A stretch of 7,594 nt of DNA, taken from the NCBI GenBank assembly GCA_030152505.1, contig JASLJO010000111.1, forward strand, positions 1 through 7,594, in the 5' to 3' direction. The notes beneath the pieces were generated by a model. It had not been told where the DNA came from and searched no databases. It saw only the letters and a program-made list of their open reading frames with translations. This document shows positions 1-6,572 of this stretch, piece after piece. Both the position numbers and the translations under genes were made by a program. Within the stretch, counting starts at the first letter, position 1. Each line of letters starts with the position of its first letter. This DNA comes from Solirubrobacterales bacterium (GTDB lineage Bacteria; Actinomycetota; Thermoleophilia; Solirubrobacterales; 70-9).

Positions 1-1
1 C

Positions 2-30
2 AAACGCCGGCCTAATTAGGCCGGCGTTTT
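2..30. terminator. Perfect-palindrome intrinsic terminator, probably bidirectional
   Basis: Positions 2-29 form an uninterrupted 28-base palindrome centred between 15 and 16. Allowing a four-base TAAT-type loop, the stem is about 12 bp, with a GC-rich core (CGCCGGCC / GGCCGGCG). It is flanked by AAA on the left and TTTT (27-30) on the right, so each strand gives a GC stem followed by a short U-tract. That is the form of a rho-independent terminator usable from both sides. It sits 69 bases before the ABC ATPase start, so it most likely ends a gene lying to the left of the window and insulates the exporter operon. The U-tract is short, so termination efficiency is uncertain. Confidence 0.75.
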
Positions 31-98
31 GAGTATCCGCCCGTTCGAGGGTGTCCCCGTCCCTCCCCTCAAGCGGCGGCTAACAATTCCGAGCACCC

Positions 99-824
99 TT
101 GCGCAGTAGCTTTCGAGCCGTGCGGGCACGGGGGCTGGTCAAGCGCTACGGGCAGAGAGAGGCTCTCAAGGGGGTCGACTTTGCCGCTGATGCGGGGGAG
201 CTGGTGGGGATCATCGGGCCTAACGGGGCTGGGAAGACGACGCTGCTCTCGATTCTTGCGGGCACTCTGAAGCAGGATGCCGGCACAGTCGCGTCACCCA
301 ACGGGGATGTCGGTTGGGTGCCGCAGCAGGCGGCGCTTTACCGGCGGCTGACGGTTGAGGAGAACCTGTTGCTGTTCGCGCGCTTGGAGAAGCACGCCGA
401 CCCGCGCGGCGCCACGGAGGGGATGTTGGAGCTGACCGAGCTGAAGGGCCGCCGCGACGATCTCGTTGCCAGGCTGTCGGGTGGCAACCAGCAGCGGGTC
501 AACATCGCCATTGGGCTGCTCTCGCGGCCCGCGGTGCTGCTGCTCGACGAGCCGAGCGTGGGACTCGATCCCCGACAGCGGGCAAGGCTGTGGGAGTTCA
601 TCGCCGGGCTGGCGGGGCGCGGCACGAGCGTGGTCTTCTCCACGCACGACATCCGGGAGGCCGAGCGCTACGGGCAGCGGCTGCTCGTCCTCGCCGACGG
701 CGAGAATCTCTTCGACGGTCCCGCGGAGGAGCTGCGCGAGGCGGTCCGCGCCGAGGCTCCCGAGGCGGCGGAGGGTGACTTCGAGACCGCATTCATCACC
801 TACCTCCGGCACAGGGGACATTGA
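99..824 (+). CDS. ABC transporter ATP-binding protein (ABC-2 exporter type)
   Basis: This is the nucleotide-binding subunit of an ABC exporter; it hydrolyses ATP in the cytoplasm to drive the membrane partner encoded immediately downstream. All the hallmarks are visible (241 aa, normal for a stand-alone ATPase): Walker A GPNGAGKT at residues 40-47, Q-loop near Q76-Q77, signature LSGGN at 126-130, Walker B with LLLDEP at 147-152, D-loop GLDP at 155-158 and switch His183 in STHD. The signature has N in place of the last Q (LSGGN followed by QQR), a common variant. The start is uncertain. An in-frame TAA at 81-83 limits it to TTG at 99 or GTG at 120, and neither has a good Shine-Dalgarno; GTG 120 would still keep the whole ATPase fold. 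A TAACAAT at 81-87 could be a -10 box giving an almost leaderless message, but I see no matching -35. The substrate cannot be told from the sequence. Confidence 0.93.
   Translation: MRSSFRAVRARGLVKRYGQREALKGVDFAADAGELVGIIGPNGAGKTTLLSILAGTLKQDAGTVASPNGDVGWVPQQAALYRRLTVEENLLLFARLEKHADPRGATEGMLELTELKGRRDDLVARLSGGNQQRVNIAIGLLSRPAVLLLDEPSVGLDPRQRARLWEFIAGLAGRGTSVVFSTHDIREAERYGQRLLVLADGENLFDGPAEELREAVRAEAPEAAEGDFETAFITYLRHRGH
812..817 (+). promoter_or_regulatory. Ribosome binding site of the ABC permease
   Basis: AGGGGA inside the last codons of the ATPase gene lies 10 bases before the permease ATG at 828. It supports that start and indicates that the two exporter subunits are translated from one message. 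Confidence 0.5.
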
Positions 825-827
825 GCG

Positions 828-2177
828 ATGCGCTGGCTGCTGTTCAAGGACCTGCGGATCCTGCGCCGTTCGCCATTGCAGGCAGTGCTGCTGGTCGCCT
901 ATCCGATCCTGATCGCGCTCCTGCTCGGCTTCGCCATCTCACGCGAACCGGGTACGCCGAGGGTCGCGCTCCTCAACGAAGTTCCACCCGGTGCGCGGGT
1001 CGTCGGCGGCAGCGGCAAGCTGCCGGCGGTCGGCGTCAACGAGCGGATCTGCAGACAGGTCGAGTGCGTCGACGTCGAGGACCGCGCGGAAGCCGAAGCG
1101 AAGGTACGCGACGGCGATGCGCTGGCTGCCCTGATCCTGCCCGCCGACCTGATCAACCGGCTCAACTCGCTCTCCACCCTGAGCCCGGAAAAACCCGAAG
1201 TCGAGGTGATCGTCAACGAGGAGAACCCGCTCAAGGCCCAGGCGGTCGATGACCGCATCACCGCTCTGCTCGCGCAGGCGAACCTCTTCATCGCCCGGCA
1301 GATCGCCGTGGAAGGGGGGCGCTACCTCGGCCTGGTCGTCGACGGGGGCAGCTTCGACGTGCTCGGTCGGTCGGTGCGGATACTCGGCCTGCAGGCGACC
1401 GCCTCGATCCTTCGATCGCTGCGCCCCGCCTTGCCGGCGGCGATGCGCGGCGAGCTGGATCGTGTCATCCGCTTTGCCACGCTCGCCCGCGACAACCTCG
1501 GCGTCGCCGCGCCGCTGATCGATCGGCTGGCGCAGCCGATCGCCGTGGACAAGCAGTCGATCAGCGCACCCACCCCACCGCTGGAAATCTTCGCCGTCTC
1601 CGTCGCCGCGACCCTGACCCTGACCTTCGTCGTCCTGCTGCTGGTCGCCGGCTCGCTCGCCCTGGAGCGTGAGGAGGGGACCTACGCCCGGCTGACGGGC
1701 CGCCTCGTCTCGCGCTCGGCGCTGCTGGCGGAGAAGATCGGACTGGGGCTCGGCGTGGGCCTGGTCGTGACCATGCTGATGCTCGGCGGCGTGCAGGCGT
1801 TCGTCGACCTCGACTGGAGCCGCCTCGGCCTCTGGCTGGCGGCGATCCTCCTCGGCGGCGCGGGGTTCGCGGCCGCCGGCGCAGCGCTCGGCGCGGCCGC
1901 GCGCGACGTGCGGACCGTCTCGCTGCTCGCCTTCATGATCTCGCTTCCTGTCGCCTTGCTCTCGCTCGTCCCCTCGGGGGCCGTCGGCGCCACCCTCTAT
2001 GACGCGATCCGCATCGTCACCGCCCTCTTTCCCTTCAAGCCCGCGTTGGAAGCGATGACCGCCGCGCTCGACTCCGCCGGGTCGGGCATCGGCACTCCGC
2101 TGCTGCACCTGGCGATCCTGGCCGTCGCCTACGCGGCCCTCGCGCGCATCGCCCTGCGCCGCTTCACGGTCGTCTGA
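828..2177 (+). CDS. ABC-2 type transporter permease
   Basis: This is the membrane subunit (449 aa) partnering the ATPase that ends three bases upstream; two copies would pair with two ATPases in the cytoplasmic membrane. The architecture is that of the ABC-2 permease (ABC2_membrane_3-like) group: a short basic cytoplasmic start, a first membrane helix at about 18-37, a large extracytoplasmic segment of some 210 residues (40-250), then a cluster of hydrophobic helices at about 254-277, 304-326, 334-357, 362-382 and 425-443. After the second helix comes LEREEGTYARL (279-289), the conserved loop of this family that contacts the ATPase. The extracytoplasmic part (GD..AALILPADL near 110-122) resembles the corresponding domain of drug, lipid and Pip/YhgE-like exporters. 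Start ATG 828 is supported by AGGGGA at 812-817. Function beyond 'exporter' is not deducible; drug or lipid efflux is the usual guess. Confidence 0.88.
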   Translation: MRWLLFKDLRILRRSPLQAVLLVAYPILIALLLGFAISREPGTPRVALLNEVPPGARVVGGSGKLPAVGVNERICRQVECVDVEDRAEAEAKVRDGDALAALILPADLINRLNSLSTLSPEKPEVEVIVNEENPLKAQAVDDRITALLAQANLFIARQIAVEGGRYLGLVVDGGSFDVLGRSVRILGLQATASILRSLRPALPAAMRGELDRVIRFATLARDNLGVAAPLIDRLAQPIAVDKQSISAPTPPLEIFAVSVAATLTLTFVVLLLVAGSLALEREEGTYARLTGRLVSRSALLAEKIGLGLGVGLVVTMLMLGGVQAFVDLDWSRLGLWLAAILLGGAGFAAAGAALGAAARDVRTVSLLAFMISLPVALLSLVPSGAVGATLYDAIRIVTALFPFKPALEAMTAALDSAGSGIGTPLLHLAILAVAYAALARIALRRFTVV

Positions 2178-2194
2178 GCCTTGGAGGGATCTGC

Positions 2195-2917
2195 TCAGGG
2201 CACGTCGTGCCTGGAGGCCGTGTGGTAGACGTGCGGCGCCTGCCAGCGGCTGCTCTGGCAGCCAGGCGATTGGGGTGACTCTCCGGGCCCGGTCGAGTTG
2301 CCCCAGCGACCGGGCCAGCTCTCCCACGGGGGCCCGAACTTCCGCCACTCGACCGAGTCGAGCTCGAGACCGGCGCCATCCGCCTCGTCGACGAACTCGG
2401 TCTGCGCCTTCTTCAGCTCGAAGTAGTTCGCATGAGAGCCGTTGGCGACGTAGACGACCGGGCGCCCCTCGCGCCGCTCGAGCTCCCACCACATCCGCGC
2501 CCCGCCCGACTTGTGCTGTGAGGTCGTCATGCAAACTGGAGTCTCACCGCCATAGCCCACCTGGACGAACTCCCAGTCCCCCTCGTGTTCGCCGGCGAGA
2601 TAGAACCTTTTCGGGTTGTAGAGGTACCAGAACCAGTACTGGACCCAGGTAAGGCCTCCCCCCTTCTTCTCTCGCCGGTAGCCGACCTTTCCCATCCCTT
2701 CCGACTGCAGCTTCGCCTCCTCGGCGAGGCCGGGCGAGGGCAGGACCATTCGCACGCCGTCCTCGGGCAGGGAGTCGAGGTGGATCCCGTCGCGCGGAGG
2801 ACCTTCCTTCATCGCGATCCTCTTGCCCACCGCCTCGACGCTCTCGACCGCGAGTGGATGGAACGCCTCGCTCGAGTGGAACTTGAAGATCGGCTCGCGG
2901 CCATCGTCCAGAGCCAT
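2195..2917 (-). CDS. Vps62/DUF946-like protein of unknown function
   Basis: The product (240 aa from ATG 2917) resembles the Vps62-related/DUF946 family, named after a yeast vacuolar-sorting protein but also scattered in bacteria, fungi and plants. Recognisable pieces are an N-terminal stretch (I10-P21, ending SSEAFHP), an aromatic core WVQYWFWYLYNP (91-102), HEGDWEFVQV (111-120), a TSQH segment (132-135), the most telling motif VVYVANGSHANYF (154-166), and a C-terminal WPGRWG (201-206) followed by SPGCQSSRW (217-225). There is no signal peptide, membrane helix or known catalytic triad, so the protein is probably cytoplasmic. An in-frame TTG at 2929 would add four residues (MSPT); I prefer ATG 2917 because a possible promoter -10 overlaps the TTG region. 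The gene converges on the ABC permease with only 17 bp between stops and diverges from the ymdB-like gene. Biochemical role unknown; the family call rests on motif recall, not a search. Confidence 0.72.
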   Translation of the reverse strand: MALDDGREPIFKFHSSEAFHPLAVESVEAVGKRIAMKEGPPRDGIHLDSLPEDGVRMVLPSPGLAEEAKLQSEGMGKVGYRREKKGGGLTWVQYWFWYLYNPKRFYLAGEHEGDWEFVQVGYGGETPVCMTTSQHKSGGARMWWELERREGRPVVYVANGSHANYFELKKAQTEFVDEADGAGLELDSVEWRKFGPPWESWPGRWGNSTGPGESPQSPGCQSSRWQAPHVYHTASRHDVP

Positions 2918-2929
2918 GGTCGGAGACAA

Positions 2930-2957
2930 CCTATAGGTCTCATATCTTCAAGTGCAA
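2930..2957 (-). promoter_or_regulatory. Candidate promoter of the Vps62-like gene
   Basis: On the minus strand TTGCAC (2957-2952) and TATAGG (2935-2930) are separated by 16 bases, a plausible -35/-10 pair. Transcription would begin around 2923, only a few bases before ATG 2917, giving a nearly leaderless message, which fits the lack of a Shine-Dalgarno there and is common in actinobacteria. Each hexamer is an imperfect match, so this is a weak prediction. Confidence 0.3.
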
Positions 2958-2960
2958 GCG

Positions 2961-2980
2961 GACGCCTTTCTTCAGGCATC
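2961..2980. other. Small inverted repeat in the divergent intergenic region
   Basis: GACGCCT (2961-2967) and AGGCATC (2974-2980) flank a six-base spacer. They pair over 7 bp with one G-U wobble when read as minus-strand RNA and one mismatch as plus-strand RNA. Lying between the Vps62-like and ymdB-like genes, it could be an operator half-site pair or nothing at all. There is no T-run, so it is not a terminator. Confidence 0.2.
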
Positions 2981-3023
2981 GCTCTCACCAATCGATCGGA
3001 CTCCCGGAGGGTAGGGTCCCCGC

Positions 3024-3803
3024 ATGAGAGTCCTGTTCATCGGGGATGTCGTCGGTGGGCCCGGCAGGCGCGGGCTGGAGGCCGCCATGCCGGAACTGCG
3101 CGAGCGTCACCGTCCCGACCTGACGATCGTCAACGGCGAGAACTCGGCCGGAGGGATGGGGATCACCGAGAAGACCGCGAACGCCCTCTTCGGCGCCGGT
3201 TGCGACGTGATCACCACCGGCAACCACGTCTTCCGCCACCGCGAGGCCTACGAGTTCCTCGACCGGGCAGAGCGAGTGATCCGGCCCGCCAACTACCCGC
3301 ACGCCAACCCCGGCAGGGGCCACGTCGTGGTGGAGGCGGGAGGGATGCGAGTCGGCGTGATCAACCTCAGCGGCGCAATCGGCCTACAGGTAGCCCGCCT
3401 GCCGTTCCACGAGGTCGACGCGATCCTCGAGCGGCTCGAGGCCGATTGCGTGGTGGTCGACTTCCACGCCGAAGTGAGCAGCGAGAAGGTCGCCATCGGC
3501 TGGCACCTCGATGGCCGAGTCGCCGCGGTCTTCGGCACCCACACCCACGTGCCGACGGCCGATGCGCGCGTTCTCCCCCGCGGCACCGCCTTCATCTCCG
3601 ACGTCGGCATGACGGGATCGCGGACGAGCGTGCTGGGGGTCAAGCCGGAGCTGGTGCTGAAAACGATGACCACGCAGATGCCGGTCAAGTTCGAGACCGC
3701 CGAGGAGGACGTCTGGGTGATGGGGGCGGTCGTCGAGGTCAACGAGCGGGGTTTGGCCGACTCGATCGAGCAGGTGATGGTTCCCGCTCCTAGTGCTCGA
3801 TAG
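3024..3803 (+). CDS. ymdB: YmdB-family metallophosphoesterase (2',3'-cyclic nucleotide phosphodiesterase)
   Basis: The family (TIGR00282/YmdB) consists of cytoplasmic dimetal phosphoesterases; Bacillus YmdB cleaves 2',3'-cyclic nucleotides and affects RNA turnover, motility and biofilm decisions. The 259-aa product is full length and collinear. Visible motifs are GDVVGGPGR at 7-15 (metal ligand D8), NGEN at 37-40 (E39, N40), TGNH at 65-68 (N67 ligand, H68 probable catalytic acid), DFHAEVSSEK at 146-155 (H148), GTHTHVPTAD at 171-180 (H173, H175) and the family signature SDVGMTG at 192-198. All expected active-site residues are present. The ATG at 3024 is certain because the family begins M-x-hydrophobic-GD; GGAGG at 3006-3010 is 13 bases upstream, somewhat far, with AGGG at 3013-3016 nearer. 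In many Gram-positives the gene sits next to rny (RNase Y); here it stands alone. Its last 14 bases overlap the end of the oppositely oriented Fic gene. Confidence 0.92.
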   Translation: MRVLFIGDVVGGPGRRGLEAAMPELRERHRPDLTIVNGENSAGGMGITEKTANALFGAGCDVITTGNHVFRHREAYEFLDRAERVIRPANYPHANPGRGHVVVEAGGMRVGVINLSGAIGLQVARLPFHEVDAILERLEADCVVVDFHAEVSSEKVAIGWHLDGRVAAVFGTHTHVPTADARVLPRGTAFISDVGMTGSRTSVLGVKPELVLKTMTTQMPVKFETAEEDVWVMGAVVEVNERGLADSIEQVMVPAPSAR

Positions 3804-4992
3804 CCGTCACGGGGCGAAAGGCCTCAATGATTCCCTTATTAGGGACATACCCGCCCTCCTGGCGACGAACCAACTCCATCGTAAGCAGGGCGTTGATGTC
3901 TCTGGTGAGAGTCTTGTCGGTTTTCCCGTAATACATCTCGACAAGTCCGGGGCTCAGAGTGCGGAGCTCGGTTTTCGAGAAACCCCCATCCGCTTTCGAC
4001 ATCTCCAGCACGAGTTGGCGCCGGCGCACACGGGCGGGCGTGGTGGTTCGGCCGAATTGCTGGTAGACGTACTGCTCCCAGCGGTCGGCGAACTGTTGAG
4101 CGCGAATCGTCTCCAACTGCTCTCGTAGGCCATCGACGAATCCCTGCAAGGCATAGCGCAAAAAGGGAAGCACGTTGTCGGTGCCTCTACTGGCATCGCG
4201 CAGTTGTCGGTAGTACTCCGTTCGAGTCTGGTTGTAGTGATTGCTGAGCAGGTGCGTCGCCGGCGTCGGGACTCCCGCCTCGAGAAGAATCCGCAGCTCC
4301 ATCAGCCGTGCGGTGCGACCGTTTCCATCCCCGAAGGGGTGGATCCAGGCGATGTACAGATGCGCGACGATTGCCTTGACGATTGCCATGGGGAGCTCCC
4401 AACCAGTTCCCCGGGGAGCAAAGTCCGGCCCGTTGAGCCACTCCGCAAGACGATCGAGCAGAAACTCGCAGTCCTCCCGAGGGGCGCCGAGATACCCGCC
4501 CACCGCGACAGGATGAGTGGGGATCTCTCCCGGAACGACCCCCTCTTCCAACTCGAGGCCATTCAAGATCAGGCGGTTGTAGTTCTCGATCGCGGTACGG
4601 CTCATCGGTGGGGCGACGCCGGCCACGAGTTCGTCTTTGATCTCGTTGTAGGCAGTGATGACATTGTCGATCTCGAGCCCCAGATACTCCCGAGAAGGCG
4701 GCAGATCGAGATCTCTCTCTATCCGTCGTCTGGCTTCGTCCTCGGAGAGGGTGTTGCCCTCGATCGCGGTGGTGGCCAGCGCGCCCTTCGTGAGATACAC
4801 GATGTGCATCTCACGCGCCATCTCCGGGTTGAGCAGCGAACCGGCGACGTGGGCGATCTTCGAGCTTGCCTCGCCGAGCAGCATCCAGAATTCTGGCGCG
4901 GCGGGCCTCAGATCGACCCGGAAGTCGATCCATGGGTGGGTTTCTTGATACGTCCGCCCGACCGTCGGAATCAGCGTCTGCCGAGGAGTCAT
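3790..4992 (-). CDS. Fic family protein (class II AMPylase-type) with C-terminal winged helix
   Basis: Fic proteins usually transfer AMP (sometimes another nucleotide or phosphate moiety) to a hydroxyl side chain of a target protein. The 400-aa product has the standard bacterial layout. An N-terminal inhibitory motif [S/T]xxxE[G/N] is seen as T74-TAI-E78-G79, placing the ATP-blocking helix before the Fic fold (class II, autoinhibited). A target-docking flap lies around 158-173. The catalytic loop HPFGDGNGRTAR at 218-229 matches HPFx[D/E]GNGRxxR perfectly, with catalytic H218 and nucleotide-binding N224, R226 and R229. A C-terminal DNA-binding-like winged helix spans about 318-386. The enzyme should therefore be active once inhibition is relieved. 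Start ATG 4992 overlaps the glycosyltransferase stop as ATGA, with only a weak GGGA ahead, so translation may be coupled. Sampled stretches are about 55-57% GC against roughly 68-75% in neighbours, suggesting horizontal acquisition. No separate antitoxin gene lies beside it, as expected for class II. The target is unknown. Confidence 0.93.
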   Translation of the reverse strand: MTPRQTLIPTVGRTYQETHPWIDFRVDLRPAAPEFWMLLGEASSKIAHVAGSLLNPEMAREMHIVYLTKGALATTAIEGNTLSEDEARRRIERDLDLPPSREYLGLEIDNVITAYNEIKDELVAGVAPPMSRTAIENYNRLILNGLELEEGVVPGEIPTHPVAVGGYLGAPREDCEFLLDRLAEWLNGPDFAPRGTGWELPMAIVKAIVAHLYIAWIHPFGDGNGRTARLMELRILLEAGVPTPATHLLSNHYNQTRTEYYRQLRDASRGTDNVLPFLRYALQGFVDGLREQLETIRAQQFADRWEQYVYQQFGRTTTPARVRRRQLVLEMSKADGGFSKTELRTLSPGLVEMYYGKTDKTLTRDINALLTMELVRRQEGGYVPNKGIIEAFRPVTAIEH

Positions 4993-6572
4993 ATGCGTCC
5001 CATTCTAGCAGGGGTCACAGATTTAGACCCCTGAAAATGTCCCCTTGAATGTCCCCACCTACGTGAGGCCAAGGCGACAAGCAGAAACGGATAGAACCAG
5101 ACTATGTAGAGGTAGAACCAGTGCTGGGCGGTCAGCTGGAGCATGATCAGCAGGGCCGCGCCCAGGGCGGCTACTTGAGCCAGCGACTTCCTTCGCGGCC
5201 AAAAGGCGAATGCGACGGCCATCAGGCCGATGCCGGCGAGGATCGCTATGCGCAGGGGCTCCAAGCTGGGGGCCTGACCCCAGATGCTGAAGGGGGAGCT
5301 GCGGTCGGCTTGGTAGGCGATCGTACGGTCATAGAACGTGTGCAGGCCGGGATCGATCGCCGGCCAAGCCAGGAGGAGCGCAGCGGTGAGCACAAAGGCC
5401 GCGGCGAACTTCAGGCGGCCCGCGGACCGATAGGTCAAGAGCATTGGCGCAAGGATCACCGGGGCGAACTTCGTCAAGGCCACCGACGCGGCGAGTACAC
5501 CCCGAGCGGCAGGCCGAGCCAGAGCAAGAAGCACGGCAATCAGGAGGACGGCCACGAGGGTGTCGTTGGAGTTCGACTCGAGGGCGTAGGCGGTGTAGGG
5601 GTAGGCGGCCCAGCCGAATGCCAGGGTCGCCGCCAGCTTGCGCCCTGGCGGACCCGGGCGGATTCGCAGGCCGAGCCAGATCAGCAGAGCAAAGGCAAGG
5701 AGGTCGAAGGCGACCGTGGCGCCATGGGCGGCGGGCAGGTCGTCCCAGGTGCCGCTCCAGGGCCAGATCCGCTCAGCGGGTACGTAGGCGAGGTAGTTGA
5801 CCGGGCCGTAGGTGTCCCCCTGCGAGACGTCGGTGGGGAAGTTGTCGTAGAGCGGTTCGCCGTGGGCGATTCGGTCGGCGCCCACCACGCCGGCGTAGCC
5901 GACGTCGATCGCACCGGAGTCGGCCATGTTGAGGCCCACCCGGAAGCCCATCAGGAAGAGCGCGGCGACGAGCAGCCAGCTCGCTCGCCAGATCGGCCGG
6001 ACGCCTTCGCCCCCTCCCCGCAGGCCGATCCACAGTGCGCGGGCGAGCAGGTACAGGAGCGGCGGGTAGGCCAGCGGAACCGACAGGCCGATTTCGGCGC
6101 GGTTGAAGAAGTAGTTGGAGACTCCGAAGCCGAGCAGCACCAGCAGGTCCAGCGTCGCCAATCGCCATGGCCTGCGCCAGTCGATCAGGCCGAGCAGGAA
6201 CAGCGCGCAGAGGGGCAGGAAGACATAGGGCGCATTCAGCTTGTGGCCGAAGGCGCCCGGGTAACCGCGCGCCATCTTCCACAGCACCTGATACCCCGTC
6301 CACGACTCGGTGACCTCGCCGCTGTCCGGGTCCACCAGCACCAGCGCGACCTCATCCCCGCCGGCGAAGTACGCGACCTCCCACTGACCTTCGACCTCGG
6401 AGGCGCTGTGGGTCAGCCCTCCGTTCTCCCGGCGCTGTTCGCGCACGTTCGCGTCGCGGTTTGCGGCCCGGACCGCCGTCTGCTCGTTCACCTGGGAAGC
6501 CTGGGCCGTTGCCGGGACGAGCGATACGACGACGAGCAGGGCGAGCCCGATGCGGACGGGGCCCGGCGTCAT
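4989..6572 (-). CDS. Polytopic GT-C (GT87-like) glycosyltransferase with N-terminal extracytoplasmic PepSY-like domain
   Basis: Probable membrane mannosyl/glycosyltransferase using a polyprenyl-phosphate sugar and acting on the outer face of the membrane (family inference). The product is 527 aa from ATG 6572. Residues 1-26 form a signal peptide ending ATAQAS. Residues 27-105 form a small extracytoplasmic domain (WEVAYF, VALVLVDPDSGEV, ESWTG) resembling PepSY-type folds. About ten hydrophobic segments follow from residue 115 to 502, with a long loop after the helix near 200-215 carrying GEPLYDNFP and TYGPVNYLAYVPAE (254-267), typical of GT87/DUF2029 enzymes; the acidic D218, D223 and D243 are candidate catalytic residues. 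The ATG at 6572 is chosen over an upstream in-frame GTG (6626) because it overlaps the preceding stop (TGATG) and begins the signal peptide exactly. The last ~23 residues, beginning RRWGHSRGHF, are encoded by a repeat block and do not look native. Confidence 0.8.
   Translation of the reverse strand: MTPGPVRIGLALLVVVSLVPATAQASQVNEQTAVRAANRDANVREQRRENGGLTHSASEVEGQWEVAYFAGGDEVALVLVDPDSGEVTESWTGYQVLWKMARGYPGAFGHKLNAPYVFLPLCALFLLGLIDWRRPWRLATLDLLVLLGFGVSNYFFNRAEIGLSVPLAYPPLLYLLARALWIGLRGGGEGVRPIWRASWLLVAALFLMGFRVGLNMADSGAIDVGYAGVVGADRIAHGEPLYDNFPTDVSQGDTYGPVNYLAYVPAERIWPWSGTWDDLPAAHGATVAFDLLAFALLIWLGLRIRPGPPGRKLAATLAFGWAAYPYTAYALESNSNDTLVAVLLIAVLLALARPAARGVLAASVALTKFAPVILAPMLLTYRSAGRLKFAAAFVLTAALLLAWPAIDPGLHTFYDRTIAYQADRSSPFSIWGQAPSLEPLRIAILAGIGLMAVAFAFWPRRKSLAQVAALGAALLIMLQLTAQHWFYLYIVWFYPFLLVALASRRWGHSRGHFQGSKSVTPARMGRI
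5009..5033. repeat. Hairpin with GGGGTC/GACCCC arms inside the 3' end of the glycosyltransferase gene
   Basis: CAGGGGTC (5009-5016) and GACCCCTG (5026-5033) are a perfect 8-bp inverted repeat around a nine-base AT-rich loop. Neither strand has a T-run after it, so it is not an intrinsic terminator. It adjoins two GGGGACATT copies, and together they look like a fragment of a dispersed intergenic (REP-like) element lying between the glycosyltransferase body and the Fic start. Dispersal is inferred; only this copy is in the window. Confidence 0.55.
5036..5056. repeat. Two tandem copies of GGGGACATT (minus-strand sense)
   Basis: AATGTCCCC occurs at 5036-5044 and again at 5048-5056, a 12-base period with three spacer bases. 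On the minus strand this reads GGGGACATT, TCAA-type spacing, GGGGACATT, just before the GGGGTC hairpin. The copies are translated in the glycosyltransferase frame as GHSRGHF, an arrangement that looks accidental rather than selected. Confidence 0.5.

Noticed and set aside
813..821. GGGGACATT identical to the repeat units at 5036-5056
   Set aside because: It is a single nine-base match inside the ATPase coding end, where it serves as ribosome binding sequence for the permease; no hairpin or second copy accompanies it.
939..2534. Long minus-strand open frame of over 500 codons opposite the ABC permease
   Set aside because: It is antisense to a well-recognised permease. The translation is rich in R, G, A, D and Q without domains, the usual shadow of high-GC coding DNA.
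2585..3793. Plus-strand open frame of about 400 codons across the Vps62-like gene and ymdB
   Set aside because: It covers the antisense of one gene and an out-of-frame reading of ymdB, and the product is arginine-rich low-complexity sequence.
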